From Saturnia japonica (taxonomy: Eukaryota; Arthropoda; Insecta; Lepidoptera; Saturniidae), in assembly GCA_033032175.1 (NCBI GenBank), contig CM065309.1:13516001-13580000 (forward strand): DNA of 64,000 nucleotides, written 5' to 3'. Below the pieces are notes generated by a model. It saw only the letters and a list, made by a program, of their open reading frames with translations, made no database searches and was not told where the DNA came from. Position 1 is the stretch's first letter. The number at the start of each line of letters is the position of its first letter. Position numbers and translations under genes: made by a program. This document shows, piece by piece, positions 13,601-25,455 of the stretch.

Positions 13601-16600
13601 CAGTTTGTTGCCATGGTATGTTGCAGAGAATAAGAAATACTACTAAATCATCGTAAAAATGTTTGGGTTCATTTTCGAATGGTTTGTTGTGTACAGGCCC
13701 CTCAACATGCCTTTTAACTGTACTTATTCTACATTCAAAGTTGGTTTCACATTTCGTGCAATAAATCAAGCGTCGTGTCGACTCATACATCAATTCTGGG
13801 TAGGGTTCAATCCAACTTTGAATTGTTTCTTCTTTAGCCAATGGCCGAGCTCTCCGCGGCATATTCAGAACTCCTACAGTTTACTTAATCCAATCACAAG
13901 CAAATAGAAAGTCCAGTTAGAGTAAGCCACAGTATTCATAAGAAATTATCACAGAGTCCGTAAAACAAGCCAAATTCGTTGAAATAAACAATGAGTAAAT
14001 AACTTTAAATCACCACGTCCGAACTTAATGAACTGAAGAACATAAGTAAAAGGTAAAAGTACGCATATTTGATGTTAGAAATTGGTTGCATTCCTTCAGT
14101 AAATTAGAGAAGGATGACATTAACTATGTTGATATTACTATTAGCTGTCTTATTCGCACCTGTTTAAGCTATGCGTTTGGTCATAAACGCAAACAATAGA
14201 AAACACGATAGTGACCTCCGACATGCCAGGTAGTAGAAGCCAGGTAGGGAAAAGGGTTGTTATGCACTTCAAATAATTATATTTTAATACATACTTACAT
14301 GTTTTATATGAGTGCACGTAATATTTTACGCAGTATAAAATGAAACCATAGATTATCAATATTTTCTTTAATGAAAAATGATACATTTTACGAGTTTATT
14401 TAATATTCTGACTTCTATTTACAAATACATAACTCTTAATTTTTGCGAATCATGTCATGTCCATATTATTATTTTACTCTTTGAATCCCGCGGTGTGGCA
14501 CGGGTCGTGCCGATCACTGGTTATAATACATTTATTCTCTCGGTTTGCAACTACACAATCTACATGATAAAATATTAATTTTATAACTTATTTTATTTCA
14601 ATAAATACATTGCAGTTCGAGCATTACTAAGCACAAATATATACTATATATGGATGGGTGGTTTTTGTGCCTTTTTCAGATTTGTTAAGATGATGTAGAT
14701 TTTAAAAATGTTTATTTTCAATGTAATTTAAACAGATTTTTAAAACATACTAGCGATGGTGCAAAGAGCTAAATGACCAATGTGTAAAGTTTGTCATATG
14801 GGCGTTAGTCAATTAGCATTTCCAATGTCGATATAACAGGCAAATTTTCAACTTTGCAATGAGAGTAAAGAGTATACTCATTAAAATGGGTCTCAGAGTA
14901 AATAATGACCCGTACTCTTTTCAGTATGGCTTACAAAAAGGGTTGAGAGAAAAATGTGATGAATTATCAGGTACAACATGACGACAGGCCGGTACCCGTT
15001 CGAAGGCGATAACGTGTACCGACTGTTGGAGGCGATTGGACGCTGTACACCTGCGCCCCCGCCCGCCTGCCTAGGCCCAGCGTTGGCCTCGCTCCTCACT
15101 GACATGCTGAACCGGGAGCCTGAGCATAGACCATCCGTGCACGAGATTAGGAGACACGCGTGAGTATTTCTTTTTATTAACTAACTTAAAAAAAAAGGAG
15201 GAAATTCTCAATTCAAATGTATTTTTTTTATAGATGTTCAGCTATATCTTTGTTATAGCTTGAAACTTAGTGTGACTATCTATAGTGCAAACTTTAAAGT
15301 AAAACAAATCATAAAAACCGCTCAAGGGTATGTCAGCTCACACTAAGGATCCCGAACTGAATGAAAGAAAATAATATTTTTGATAGATACATAGCGCAAA
15401 TTAATATTTTTTGTGGTGGAACGGAACTATAGCGCACAACTTCTACTCACACTTGATGGTTTTTTATTTAATATCAACGTAAGATATTTACACCTATAGG
15501 CTATAATATAGTATATAATAACTATACCTTGTTCTTATTTTATTATTATTTAAATTTTTTAATTAAATCAGTATACGCAACTAATTCATCCTATGTATTT
15601 TGGGTTTTATAAACAATATTTACAGTCATAGCCTATTTTGGAAACTTAGCTATGGCTTACATTATTTTGTAAAAATACATAAATCATGCCCATTTCCCAA
15701 CGGGGTAGGCAGAGACCATGTCCGTTAACTTGCTACGATTCTGGCATACATCTTTCGCTTCTTCAACATTCATTAATCTCTTTACATGCATGCTCATCGG
15801 TTTACAGTACTCTTGACCTGGCCTTCCTCTTCCAACATTCCCATTCACACTCGCCTTATAAATTTGTTTAGTTATTTTTCTTTAACTCACCCTCTATTCT
15901 CTATGCATGCCCAACCCATCTAGGCATCCCTCTCTTAATCCGTGTAACCGTATATTCTTTCACACCGCAAAGTTCTCTTATCACACTATTTCTTATCCTG
16001 TCACTAAATTTTACTCCTAACATACTTCTTAGTGCTCTCATTTCTACTGCATTTATTTTACTTTCATGCTTTTTCTGCCACACCCTGCTTTCACTTCCGT
16101 ACATGAATGTTGGAACTAATTATTGTATTTGTATCTTTTTCGGCAAATACCAATTTGGCGCTCATTTTTAATCCTTTTATCGATGTACTGATTGGAATTG
16201 TTTTGTCTATATGTACTGCCAAATAAACAATCCGAATTTTTGAAAATAGTTTTATGTACTAAATCTTGTATGCTCGATAAGATAACCTTTTTTTTTTATT
16301 CTTAAATTTTAGAGGCTTTTATGTAATCCGCATATGTCAGCCTCATCTTAACATAACCATAATATACTTTCATCATAACATATATAGTACTATAAATTTA
16401 ATCATAAGAAGCAATTGATAGGAACAGAGTAGCCGCCTCATTAGTGGATGTATCACCTAATGCTTTATTAACATTCCAATGTCCAGTCTGTTCAAACCAA
16501 AGGCACTCATTAAGTTCTGCCTAATTGACTCAAACCGGACACACTCCACCAGAACATGATAAACGTCATCGGCTTTCTGACAAACATCACAAAGAGGTGA

Positions 16601-19600
16601 CTGTCTCAATTTCATTATATGTTTATACTTGTCTGATGGAATATATCCGGATCTCACCAATGTGCGACAGCTAACAACTTCGTACCCAACCTTGTTGTGG
16701 CTCACCAGGGTATATGAGGAGGTTCACACTGTAATGTCTTATAACAAATACCTTTCTGACGATTTTCTGAAATATGTTTTCCAATTACTGAAACCACCTT
16801 CTTTAAATTTTGGTAATAATTCTAAATAATCTGGCAATACATTAATATTTTTGCCAAATGACAGTGCTTCTTAAATTGCAATAAGTTCAAGAGACATAAT
16901 ACAACAAGTTAACCTTAAAATATAAAATCGTGTACAATTTAAAGTTTTAATTTAGCATCTTTGCTTCTCCAACAACTGAGGAAGCAAGGATACTTTACAA
17001 ACTGGTAACTACGGGCATTAGAAACCTTTGAACTTGAAGATCATCATAGTACTTAGTTTAGAGAGTGTGTTGGATTGTATTTACTTTATTATTATAATTT
17101 TTTTTGTTATGTTTGTCACTGATTGACCAAATTTGTTATTGAATGGGTACCTATTCTAATTTATTTATAACTAGCGGCGTGCTCGCGGCTCTACACGCAT
17201 TTATTACTACGCAATAGCTATTAACATCCCATAATTTTATGTTTACTCATATTTCCCGTGTACAATTTTCAACAAAACCGGTTGAAAATATTATTCTATT
17301 CTATAATTTCTAATGTATTATTAACAGTTCTTATAGCCTCTCCAATATTACTTTAGAAATCTTAAAAAAAAAAACTATTTTCTTTAATTCTTGACGGATT
17401 TTCATGAAATTATGTACACGGATTTTGGATTTTTTTTTCGCGATTCCTAAAAGTGTTTCCCGTGTACAAAATTTCATGAAAATCGGTCAAGAATGAAAGA
17501 AAATAGTTTTTTTTTTTTAATTTTAAGATTTCTAAAGTAATATTGATATTTCTAATACTCCATTAATTGACCAATGACATAAGCATCCCGTATACAAAAT
17601 TTCATAAGAATGGGTGAAGCCGTTTGCGAGTTATATCTAGATTATATTAGTTATATTTAGATAGATAGTTTATCTAGACAAAAAAATTAATGGCATATTC
17701 GTGATCAGTATCGTTCATATAGTATGCCTAGCGGGAAATTTTGAAAAAATATTAAAAGAACAGACTGAACTACAGATTTATTAATATAGATATATGTACA
17801 TGAATACATGACATATTTGGAATATTACGAAAATATAAAATAACTTCATAGGGCACAATGAGATTTTATAAACGTGTACAACTTCCTGTATTCGAACTGA
17901 ACACAGTAGCTAAATATAACAATGATGTAATTACAGCAAAGAGTTATTAATGCGCGGTGTAAATACTTAATACACGACGTCAAGGATCTTTGGTGTAATG
18001 TAAATATTGTTTTATGTCAACAAACTGTAAAGTACAATATGCTAGATTTTAATTTGTTTTTGAACTTTGTACTTATAAACAAGCACACTTATATTTTCTA
18101 TAAAGTATATGTCGGAGCCAAGCCAGGGTTTTCGTGAAAAGGATTAATTTTAACCAAAACAACTCCTTTGTTACTACTCTGCTTTAATTTTTCTCTCAAT
18201 CTATACATAACTGTACAACATAACTACAAAACGGAATTGCATCATTATTTCCAAATAACTATTATTCCAAAAAACTTACATAATAGTTATATACTCTGTT
18301 TATAACAATTATGTGACATTAATACAAAGTAATTACTCCAATAATCTTAAAACTACAAATGAACATTTATATATAATCGAATTTTATAATACATAGCTCC
18401 AAATGAGTTATTTAACGCTAATTACAATTAACAAACATTATTCTTATAAAGTCCGCTAAAATCAGGATTCAAATTAAGTTTTACTTACGAGATACATCAA
18501 AACAATGTTCTACAGAATCGTAGTTCTTCAAAAAGCCTAAAGAAGAGTCCGCGATGGCATATGTCTATTTCCTAAAGTTGACTCACAGTAACCATTTTTA
18601 TCTTCAATATAATAATCAAAAGTATTACTATATTTGCGAAGCAATTTTCTCCAATTCAGTATTGTTATTAATTAATTTGGGCTTTTAATGTAGATTAAGA
18701 TTGCCATTTAAATGAATACCATAGGAGATATCTCGAATTAAAGATTCCTCTGAGCAAAACGGTCGCGGTCGGTTGGCCGACACTCCGCACCTATGATGAG
18801 TAGCGTGATGCGAGCTAAGGGCACTATTCGTAACTATGAAGTTACATAACATACCACCACGCCTGTGCCCCGAAGTGTTAGGCAGAGTTGTACACTCACA
18901 GTTCGCCGGGTATGTTTTAGGTCCCATGTAATAGCGGACGAGCCTATTGCCATTAATCGGGCTCAAAGCCAAATTCGAAGCTGCTGCTGAGAATTTCATA
19001 TAAAAACCCAGAATCGACTCTAGGATCTCGACCATAGCAGTCGCGTTTAGAACCACTAGGCTAGAAGCAGTTATGAAGTTATGATCTATCAATATTAAAG
19101 CGATAAACTCTAAATCAGGCTTTTTAAACATAAAATACACCATTTTGGAAATTGTATCAGCGCGAAGCTGGGGCGGGCCGCTATTTATAACTATAAATAT
19201 GTTTTTTTTTTCCTATTTTTGGATGCATCCATGTTATTTTTTTTAGATTTGATTTGATAGATTACACATTATTACACTTCATTCGTAATTCAAATTTTGA
19301 ATTATGTGTAGAGCCTTCATAAAATTACTGAAATAGGTTGTTATTATTAACGTAAAAATAAATATCGTTAAAGAAAACTAACTGACCTATATGAATATTT
19401 TACACATTATATTATAATGTAAACAATCTAACAGCGCTCTGTCCTTTTGGTTAAACAAATGTTAATAGATGGCGTCTTCTATAATATGTAAGTCGAATAT
19501 ATTTTCATTACAAATGCCATCAACATTAATTATAATGTGTTTATCTATTTTACGTCAACATAAATGAACATAAACTCTTAAATTATGTTTTAATTTTTAA

Positions 19601-22600
19601 TTTATTGAAGTATTAAGGGAGGTATGGCATTGGCACAAAACACATTTGAGAAATAACATAGAAATTATATATACTTTTTTTCCCAGATGGGTGCAATCCC
19701 GTCCACCGCTAGAGCCAGGTGAAAAGCTAGTGAGTCCACGTTCACGCCGCTCCGACGAACTGCACAACTCTACTGTCATCCCTTACCTCGTGGAACGACA
19801 CTATGCCTCTGCGCAGGAATATTTTACGGAACGAGACTTGAGGCACGGTGAGTCATTCACACATTTCACACTAATCGCATCTCTTTACTATATATACATG
19901 CCATTACTCTTTAAAAATAGAAATTAAATATCGTCGTAGAATTTTTAATTCGAAGACCATGAAAGATTTAATGAATATTCATATACTTATTGTTTATTGC
20001 AGTTGGTCATAATTTGCACTGATACTAGTTAGTAAGTTTGATTTAGAAATACAGTGTAACCTCTTTATAACGTTATCCTTTATAACGATAAACTCCCTAT
20101 AACGTTGAAGTGAGCCCAACTTGGTTGTAACACATATTGAAACTCCATTCCATATAACGATAGCTCTCTATAACGACAAAAAATGCTCAGTCCCTTGAGT
20201 ATCGTTATAAAGAGTTTACACTGTATATGAATACATTAATTATATTATTAGCCCTATTTAATGAAGCTGTGTTAAAAAACAGACACGGTCAGTGGTTATT
20301 CTCTGGTGCGTTGAGAAATTAGTTTTTTTAAAATTAACATTTATTCGTTTTGAATGTTAAGTAAATAGGTTGGTAAAATTTATTCGTCATATTAGACCTA
20401 ATATTGGGGATTTTTCGGAGGGATCCTGATCGGTTAAAGAGCGGTTTTTATTTAATTATTGTGTAAAAGTGAAGTGAATTATAAATAATAATTAGGAGCG
20501 TGAATTTTAAATTGCTACAAAAACGTCCCTGGCATTTTTAACATAAGACTCTTGTTAAAGACTTGTTTGTACTCTGTAGATTAGAGAAATTAATATTCTA
20601 TCCACATAACATTGGCATAATTGTGTGTAAAGACAAGTTCTAAATAAACAAGAAAAAGAAGATCTAATATTGGGTATCAATTAAAAAAATTATTGCACCG
20701 CAAACTTAATAGACTTTATATGTTGTAACATGCTAACATCCAATGTTAATATATTAAAAGTGTTAACATTACAGAGACTGAGGAAGTGTGCGTTGCTGGG
20801 CGCGTCCGCGCACGCATTTGTTCACTGAGTTAGGTTCGTTGCATGAAGTGTGCTATAGCGTTATTAGCGTTATAAAATAACTACATTATAACATTCAGTT
20901 CCGTTAACAATACACAAACGACTAACAATGTTTTTGCTTTGTCTAATAAATACCTAACCGGCTTCTTATAGTAATCTTAGTTAATTATATAACAAACAAA
21001 AAAAAATTACGTACATGTAACACAAAATACGTGTGAATACGTGGTATAAGTGAAACATTCAAAAAACATAAAAAATCCTTCATCAGCGGAACTCGCACTA
21101 ACCAGGACTTGCATTAACCGCGTATAATGAACTAGTAGCTCATTCTGTGCCAGGTTAAATCTCATAAATGTTGTGTTTGTCTCTTTTTCGCTTCATCGCG
21201 TTTTAAATCACAAGGGTAATGAAGAACTCACTTAAAAATAACTAATTACCTTAAAATGTAGGTTCGTTGATTTGTGGAATATATACATCGCGTAGGTACT
21301 CAATTCGATTATTTTTGTATCAATTGTTTTCGCGCTTGACGTAAAATAATAAACTTTGAAAATTCAATTAATTACACATAATGTGATCAAAATAACACTC
21401 TCGTAGGGTTGATATCCTAAAAAAATATAGTTATTAGTCGAACTATGCAATATTGCAATAATAAACATATTTATATACATAATATGTATATATACATTAC
21501 CGCACGTTACCCTATAATGTTAGTGGTCACAGATTTGAGAAAAAGGCAGATGGAGCTTTCAGAATATCCTTGGCAACTAGATAACATCACGCCCGATCAT
21601 GTGAACAATGTTGCCTGGGTTTAAAATAAGTTTTAAAGTATATTTTACCACTACAGCAGTGGATTCAAAAATCCATCATTCGTCATTAAAAAAGTGGTTT
21701 TTTACTTGAAATGAAGGGCCCTAATCACCTTTAGATACCAATTTCCAACTAAAGTTATATCTGCCTTCTTGATTTTTATTAATAATGGATACTTCTTGGT
21801 TTTCTTTAGTTTTTTGTTTTAAATTACCAAACTGTTTCGATGTCGTAAGATTTTGAAATTTTTGATGGCCATATTGGATTTTAAATTTTTGACTGAGTCA
21901 CTAGATTGTCCAGGGTTCTTAATATTTTTTACTTTGGAACCATGACGCTATTTCATTCATTGTTTGTAGATCGTTCAAACAAACTATTACGTGACAAATA
22001 TTACCCTACTTTTAGTTTCATGATAGTTGTAAATAAAAATATCATCTTCCAATGATGAACCTATATTTTACTAAACCTTCAAGGAAAATATTTCATTGTA
22101 ACTTGGCAACATTTTTATAATTTTGTGATTAGCAAAATAACACGGAAAATAATATGAAAATATGCTTTGTTAACTATGAAACGACACTCCGTCTTCCTTT
22201 TTTTGATCTGTGAAGAATTTTTACAATGTAATAGCACACAAGTCGGCATATTTTTGAAATATTACTTCCTTACATATGAAAACGGGATTTTTTTGAACTG
22301 GCCACTTTGATCTCAAATATCTGGCGTTTGGTTGGGTATTCCAAATTCAAATTTATTTCAAATTTAGACTTGGTATTTGTGTTTCGAATTTAGTGATTCA
22401 TTAATTTTCGCACAATTTGATTTTTCTTTGACATCGTTCTTGTCACAAAATTGAAAACTTAAAATATCGTGTTATTTACGAATATGAGTTCCACCGAGGC
22501 ATCAGCGCTGCAGAAACAGCTCGAAGGATTAATGATATATACGGGGAAACTACTGTAAAAGAAAGCACGGTACGTTTTCGGATCGAACATTTTCGTTCTG

Positions 22601-25200
22601 GAAATTTTGACCTACGGAACAAACCCCATGGACGGCAGGAGACCCTAGTTGATAATGAAAAATAAAGGTGATCGTGGATGCGAATCCATCGCAAACCATG
22701 TTAGTGTTAGCGGCAGGCTTCGGTGTGGGGGATAAAACAATTTTAATTCACTTGAAATAAATTGGAAAAGTGAAAAGGTCAATTAAATGGGGGTATCGCA
22801 TGAATTGACTGAAGCTGAAGGTACAAACACGCATTAAGTGCTGCGTTACATTACGTAACCGTCACAATAACGAGGGAATTTTGAATCGTATTGTTACTTG
22901 TGACGAAAAATGGATCCTTTACGATAGTCGGAATCGCTCATCACAATGGTTGAACCCAGAAGAACCGGCCAAATCCTGTCCCAATAGAAAGTTGACTCGG
23001 AAAAAGGTACTGGTGAGTGTTTGGTGAACCAGTGCTGGTGTCATACACTACAGCTTCCTGAGATCTGGCCAGACGATAACGGCAGATTTATATTGTCAAT
23101 AATTGCAAATACTAAAATGATGATTTTTATTTATTAATTGAAATGTTTTGTGTTATTCAACATACCCGACAAGTTACTATTATCATAACATAATTCAGGA
23201 AACAATAAAACGTATAAGTATAAAGCGAACATCTTAAAAAAAACATTAAAAAAATGGTTCCGGTTGCCTTACCAGAAACACGATTTTGTTTGCCTTATTC
23301 GGCCTTCACTTTTAGAAGGTTCAATGTTTTTTTTTATTTATCTGAAAACGTTATTAGTAGGAATAATATCTCGAACGTTTTTTTTTTTGAATTTTTATTA
23401 TTATTATTACTATTGTAAAAACAATAAACTGGCAACACATGAGAAATGTAATTTTACTCAGTGGAAATAAAAAACGCACTTTAGTTAATCGATGTTTAAA
23501 GCGCGTCACAGACGATGGTATTATTATTATATTCTTTATTGCAACAAAAAGTACAAATGGAATTCTCCATTGCTAAATTGCATTCTCTATCAGTCTTCCA
23601 GGGGAGCAAGAGAAAGGTATATAATGCAAGGTGTGCATAATATTTAGTAAAAACAAGAAAAATCTAGCCAATATTCAGTTGCTCCAAGTAAAACCTACAT
23701 AGGGAATACTTGAAGGAATCTCATTAAATAATCTTAAGTTATCACAGACGACTATTATATTATATGGAATCATTTCAGTCTCTTGAAAGTCTGCTGGGGT
23801 ATCGCACCTTTTTAACTACGCTCTAGTCGTACAAGTTCGTGCTCGACCGCCTTATGTTTTACAAGTTGCGCGTTGTCGAGGACGAGGTAGCACGCCACTA
23901 CACCACACAGTACACTAAAGTAAACAGTATGCTATCTCGGCTGTTTTCTTGAAATAATTATTTACAGTCACTCGGTAGATAAAGAAACACTAGGGCTGCC
24001 CTTTAACTGTGTTTCTTGGGCTACATACTTATATATTTTATAATGCTATATATATTAAATTGTCATGATTATTTTTTCAACAAAGTATACTGCTGTATAT
24101 TCATTTACTGTAAATGTTGAAGTTTTTATACATATAAATTATTTCAACTTGAGTTTTATTTCTAGTTTCAAAAGCCAGCTAGCAAAAAAATTTTACCTGG
24201 GTGAAAAAATGGATCACTGCTTTTAATGTGTAAAAATATAATGTTTTACATAATAAATAAAGCTTAATAAATATTAATATCAGGACACAATTTCAGACAC
24301 GGCCATTTAATTCCAAACTAAACAAAGCTTGTAATATGGTAACTAATCAGCTGATATACATACATATAATAGATATTTAACACCCAGACACACACAACTG
24401 ACATTTATGCTTATCACACAAAGTCAGTCATGGGCGGGGATCGAACCCGCGACCTCTCGGCTCAATAGTAGCGTTTACTATCACTGCGCAACGAGCCTAT
24501 CGTGGCGTGTGTAAATCAAAAACAATTCTAAATTATAGGAAGTAGGTAATATAATATTTCGTAATTAGTTATAAATTGCATACTCGTGACTATTGTGTAC
24601 CGAAAATTTAAGAGTATTGTCTGTTTGCAATGTCAAAATAAAACCTTTTTACTAAATGCATATAAAGTACACATACGGTATCTGTAACAAAAAAATACAA
24701 TTTTTAATATATTATTGGCTGTCTGTCTGTTTGTTCCGGGCAATCACCGGAACGGTTGAACTGATTTTGATGGAAATTTTGTCGGCAGATAGCTGATGTT
24801 ATAAAGAGTAACGCAGGAAACTTTTATCTTAGAAAAAGAAATAGGGTTCCGCGTAGACAAAGTAACAAGCATTTTTATCTTTAAAATAAGCGGCGGGGAT
24901 TTCCGTTGGTGGAAGCGGGTTCACCACAACACTGACGGAATTCTGTAGTCCATGCGAGCAAGTCACGGGCACAGTTAGACTTAATATAAAATATTATAGC
25001 ATCTTCACCGTCTATGACACGTTTAGTGAACTAATTATCATTATTGTTACGGTGTAATTAATATACGCGTTCCGATTTCAGATATGGGCGAAGGGGGTTC
25101 GCGTACGATGTCGACGGCTGAAGTGTCTGACGGGGAGTCAAGTCGGCACAAGCGTCGCTGGCACTCGTCCTGTGGCCGCTTGCCTTGTCGGCTCACCTGA
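7695..25200 (+). CDS. Lkb1: serine/threonine kinase LKB1 (STK11 homologue), complete, six exons
   Basis: Exons 7695-8240, 10692-10877, 11165-11301, 14971-15159, 19687-19847 and 25082-25200 join in frame with GT-AG introns to 445 residues. LKB1 is the master kinase that phosphorylates the activation loop of AMPK and related kinases, in complex with STRAD and MO25. It acts in energy sensing and cell polarity. The acidic N-terminal 85 residues are followed by the kinase domain: GEGSYG loop 101-106, VAIK-type lysine K123, helix-C E143, HKD catalytic loop with D221, KPGN, D239-FG, PPE 266-268 and EGDN near the start of the C-lobe. Signature stretches such as [18 protein letters not shown] and [13 protein letters not shown] are diagnostic of LKB1, and spacing to the human protein is ungapped from K123 to E268. 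The tail ends with a basic KRRWHSSC stretch and a CaaX-shaped CRLT. DFG replaces the DLG of mammals. The chosen Met is the first in the open frame. All introns but the second carry mobile elements. Confidence 0.95.
9991..10294 (+). mobile_element. short non-autonomous Helitron in LKB1 intron 1 (family H1)
   Basis: It starts with TCTATATTAATAAATCTGTA after an A and ends with CTAG before a T, the Helitron insertion rule. The 3' end (GTGGAGTCGAGTGCAC then AATGCTAG) is a decayed version of the terminal hairpin seen in the copy ending at 62290. The 5' end contains a small direct duplication of TTAATAAATCTGTAGTCCT. The middle is internally deleted relative to the full-length copies. Confidence 0.65.
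12161..14519 (-). mobile_element. hAT-type DNA transposon with perfect terminal inverted repeats, in LKB1 intron 3
   Basis: CAGTGATCGGCACGACCCGT at 12161 begins a 25-bp inverted repeat whose exact complement ends at 14519. GTTATAATA occurs on both outer flanks (left at about 12150, right from 14520), which fits an 8-bp hAT target duplication with a short slippage on the left. The transposase remnant inside is on the minus strand, opposite to LKB1. The element is 2359 bp, a usual autonomous hAT size. Confidence 0.85.
12483..13862 (-). pseudogene. hAT transposase remnant (BED-type finger to C-terminal dimerisation domain)
   Basis: The start codon at 13862 opens a basic N-terminus, then a zinc-finger-like CxxC (YCTKC) with HVEGPVH downstream, then [11 protein letters not shown] and [12 protein letters not shown] as in hAT transposases related to CGGBP1-like genes. 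The frame breaks near 13371 and resumes at 13334 ([26 protein letters not shown]). It then runs through stops near 13125 and 12860 to the C-terminal hAT signature [15 protein letters not shown] just before 12483. At least one frameshift and two stops make it non-functional. The order of domains is intact, so the family call is firm. The exact subfamily is not. Confidence 0.8.
15670..16140 (-). pseudogene. LINE reverse transcriptase C-terminal fragment in LKB1 intron 4
   Basis: On the minus strand 16104-15901 encodes [20 protein letters not shown], then [24 protein letters not shown] and [11 protein letters not shown]. This is the region just after the reverse transcriptase domain in a very common insect non-LTR family. 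The 3' part (15670-15900) contains the CCCAACGGGGTAGGCAGAGA motif typical of the 3' region of such elements in moths. The copy is truncated on both sides. Confidence 0.7.
16405..16720 (-). pseudogene. LINE C-terminal zinc-knuckle fragment in LKB1 intron 4
   Basis: On the minus strand 16705-16457 reads [40 protein letters not shown] and FESIRQNL, then the frame shifts. The CxxC...H....C pattern after a TGHG-like region is the typical end of Jockey/I/R1-type ORF2 proteins. It is a fragment and not a host gene. Confidence 0.65.
17171..17790 (-). mobile_element. complete non-autonomous Helitron in LKB1 intron 4 (family H1)
   Basis: On the minus strand it starts TCTATATTAATAAATCTGTA at 17790 and ends CTAG at 17171, with A before and T after. 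Ahead of CTAG is the terminal hairpin region with the GCGTG...GCACGC arms and an AGCCGCGAG loop. The body is made of diverged internal units of the type ATTTTCATGAAATT...GTACACGG. It has no coding capacity. At 620 bp it is the cleanest single copy of the family in the window. Confidence 0.8.
18835..19075 (-). mobile_element. tRNA-derived SINE in LKB1 intron 4
   Basis: On the minus strand the head contains TAGCCTAGTGGTTCTAA (A-box-like) and a GATCCTAGAGTCGATTC stretch (B-box-like). The body has ATTAATGGCAATAGGCTCGT, TATTACATGGGAC and CTTCGGGG, which recur in a very common moth SINE. A 152-codon open frame over it (18685-19143) is therefore not taken as a gene. Confidence 0.65.
20052..20223. 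mobile_element. pogo/Tigger-like MITE with TA target duplication, LKB1 intron 5
   Basis: The 172-bp element begins CAGTGTAACCTCTTTATAAC and ends with the near-exact complement GTTATAAAGAGTTTACACTG. It is flanked by TA on both sides. CAGT ends with TA duplications are typical of pogo/Tigger elements. TATAACG is repeated several times inside in both orientations. It has no coding capacity. Confidence 0.75.
20226..22440. other. intron sequence of LKB1 without recognised features
   Basis: AT-rich LKB1 intron 5 sequence. No coding frame, terminal repeat or tRNA-like box that I can support is visible. Confidence 0.4.
22459..23117 (+). pseudogene. mariner transposase remnant in LKB1 intron 5
   Basis: Reading + strand, [65 protein letters not shown] and [20 protein letters not shown] follow in mariner order. 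This is the helix-turn-helix part and the first catalytic Asp (TCDEKW). Stops and frame changes occur at about 22663, in HLK*IGK, and as TGA in the VWW motif. The copy stops after YCQ, so the second and third catalytic Asp are missing through a 3' deletion. It is a long-dead DD34D mariner. No clear terminal inverted repeats remain. Confidence 0.85.
24300..24505 (-). mobile_element. tRNA-derived SINE in LKB1 intron 5
   Basis: On the minus strand TGCGCAGTGATAG (A box) is followed by GGTCGCGGGTTCGATCCC (B box), the internal RNA polymerase III promoter of a tRNA. A body with CATGACTGACTTTGTG then leads to CACACAACTG-type sequence. The long body and loss of tRNA pairing make it a SINE rather than a tRNA gene. 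Confidence 0.7.
24618..25007 (+). repeat. dispersed repeat pair, copy A (just upstream of LKB1 exon 6)
   Basis: It shares with 26281-26782, in the same order, CTTTTTACTAAATGC, a CTGTCTGTTTGTTCC run, GGAACGGTTGAACTGATTTT, CAGATAGCTG, TAGGGTTCCGC, GCATTTTTATCTTTAAAA and a CATTCTGTAGTC-like 3' end. It is probably a non-autonomous Helitron, because the sister copy ends in CTAG before T. Confidence 0.6.
25082..25200 (+). CDS. Lkb1: LKB1 exon 6: regulatory C-terminal tail with CaaX-like end
   Basis: This exon was chosen because it follows a pyrimidine/TTTCAG acceptor, fits the phase left by exon 5 (one base), and encodes 38 further residues to TGA. It ends with KRRWHSSC and CRLT. In mammalian LKB1 the tail likewise has a basic phosphorylation site (RRLSAC) and a farnesylated C-terminal CaaX cysteine. 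The Cys here is four residues from the end. The flanks are AT-rich while the exon is GC-rich, as expected of coding sequence. An mRNA would be needed to exclude a further small exon inside the 5.2-kb intron. Confidence 0.8.
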
Positions 25201-25455
25201 TCGCGACTCTCACCTCGCCCACGCGTGGACAACCGCACCGCTTCCCGACACCCTAGACCGCACTCCCCGCGCTCCCCCTTCCACTCCGGCTCAGTTAGTG
25301 TGACGCAATTCTGACCTCGATAATAACATGTGAGTATTCGTTGAAATAGAACGATTACCCTTTGCCCTTTGCCGTACCGTGCGGATGTGGAATGGTCTCC
25401 CAGCCAACGTGTTCTCTCCTCCCCTCCTCTTTATTATTGGGTATTTCGAGAAAAA

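Noticed and set aside
18685..19143. 152-codon open frame on the minus strand in LKB1 intron 4
   Set aside because: Its centre coincides with a tRNA-derived SINE (A/B-box-like head, ATGGCAATAGGCTCG body), and the protein has no recognisable motif.
24430..24505. A tRNA gene on the minus strand
   Set aside because: A and B boxes are present but the cloverleaf stems do not pair well and a SINE body follows.
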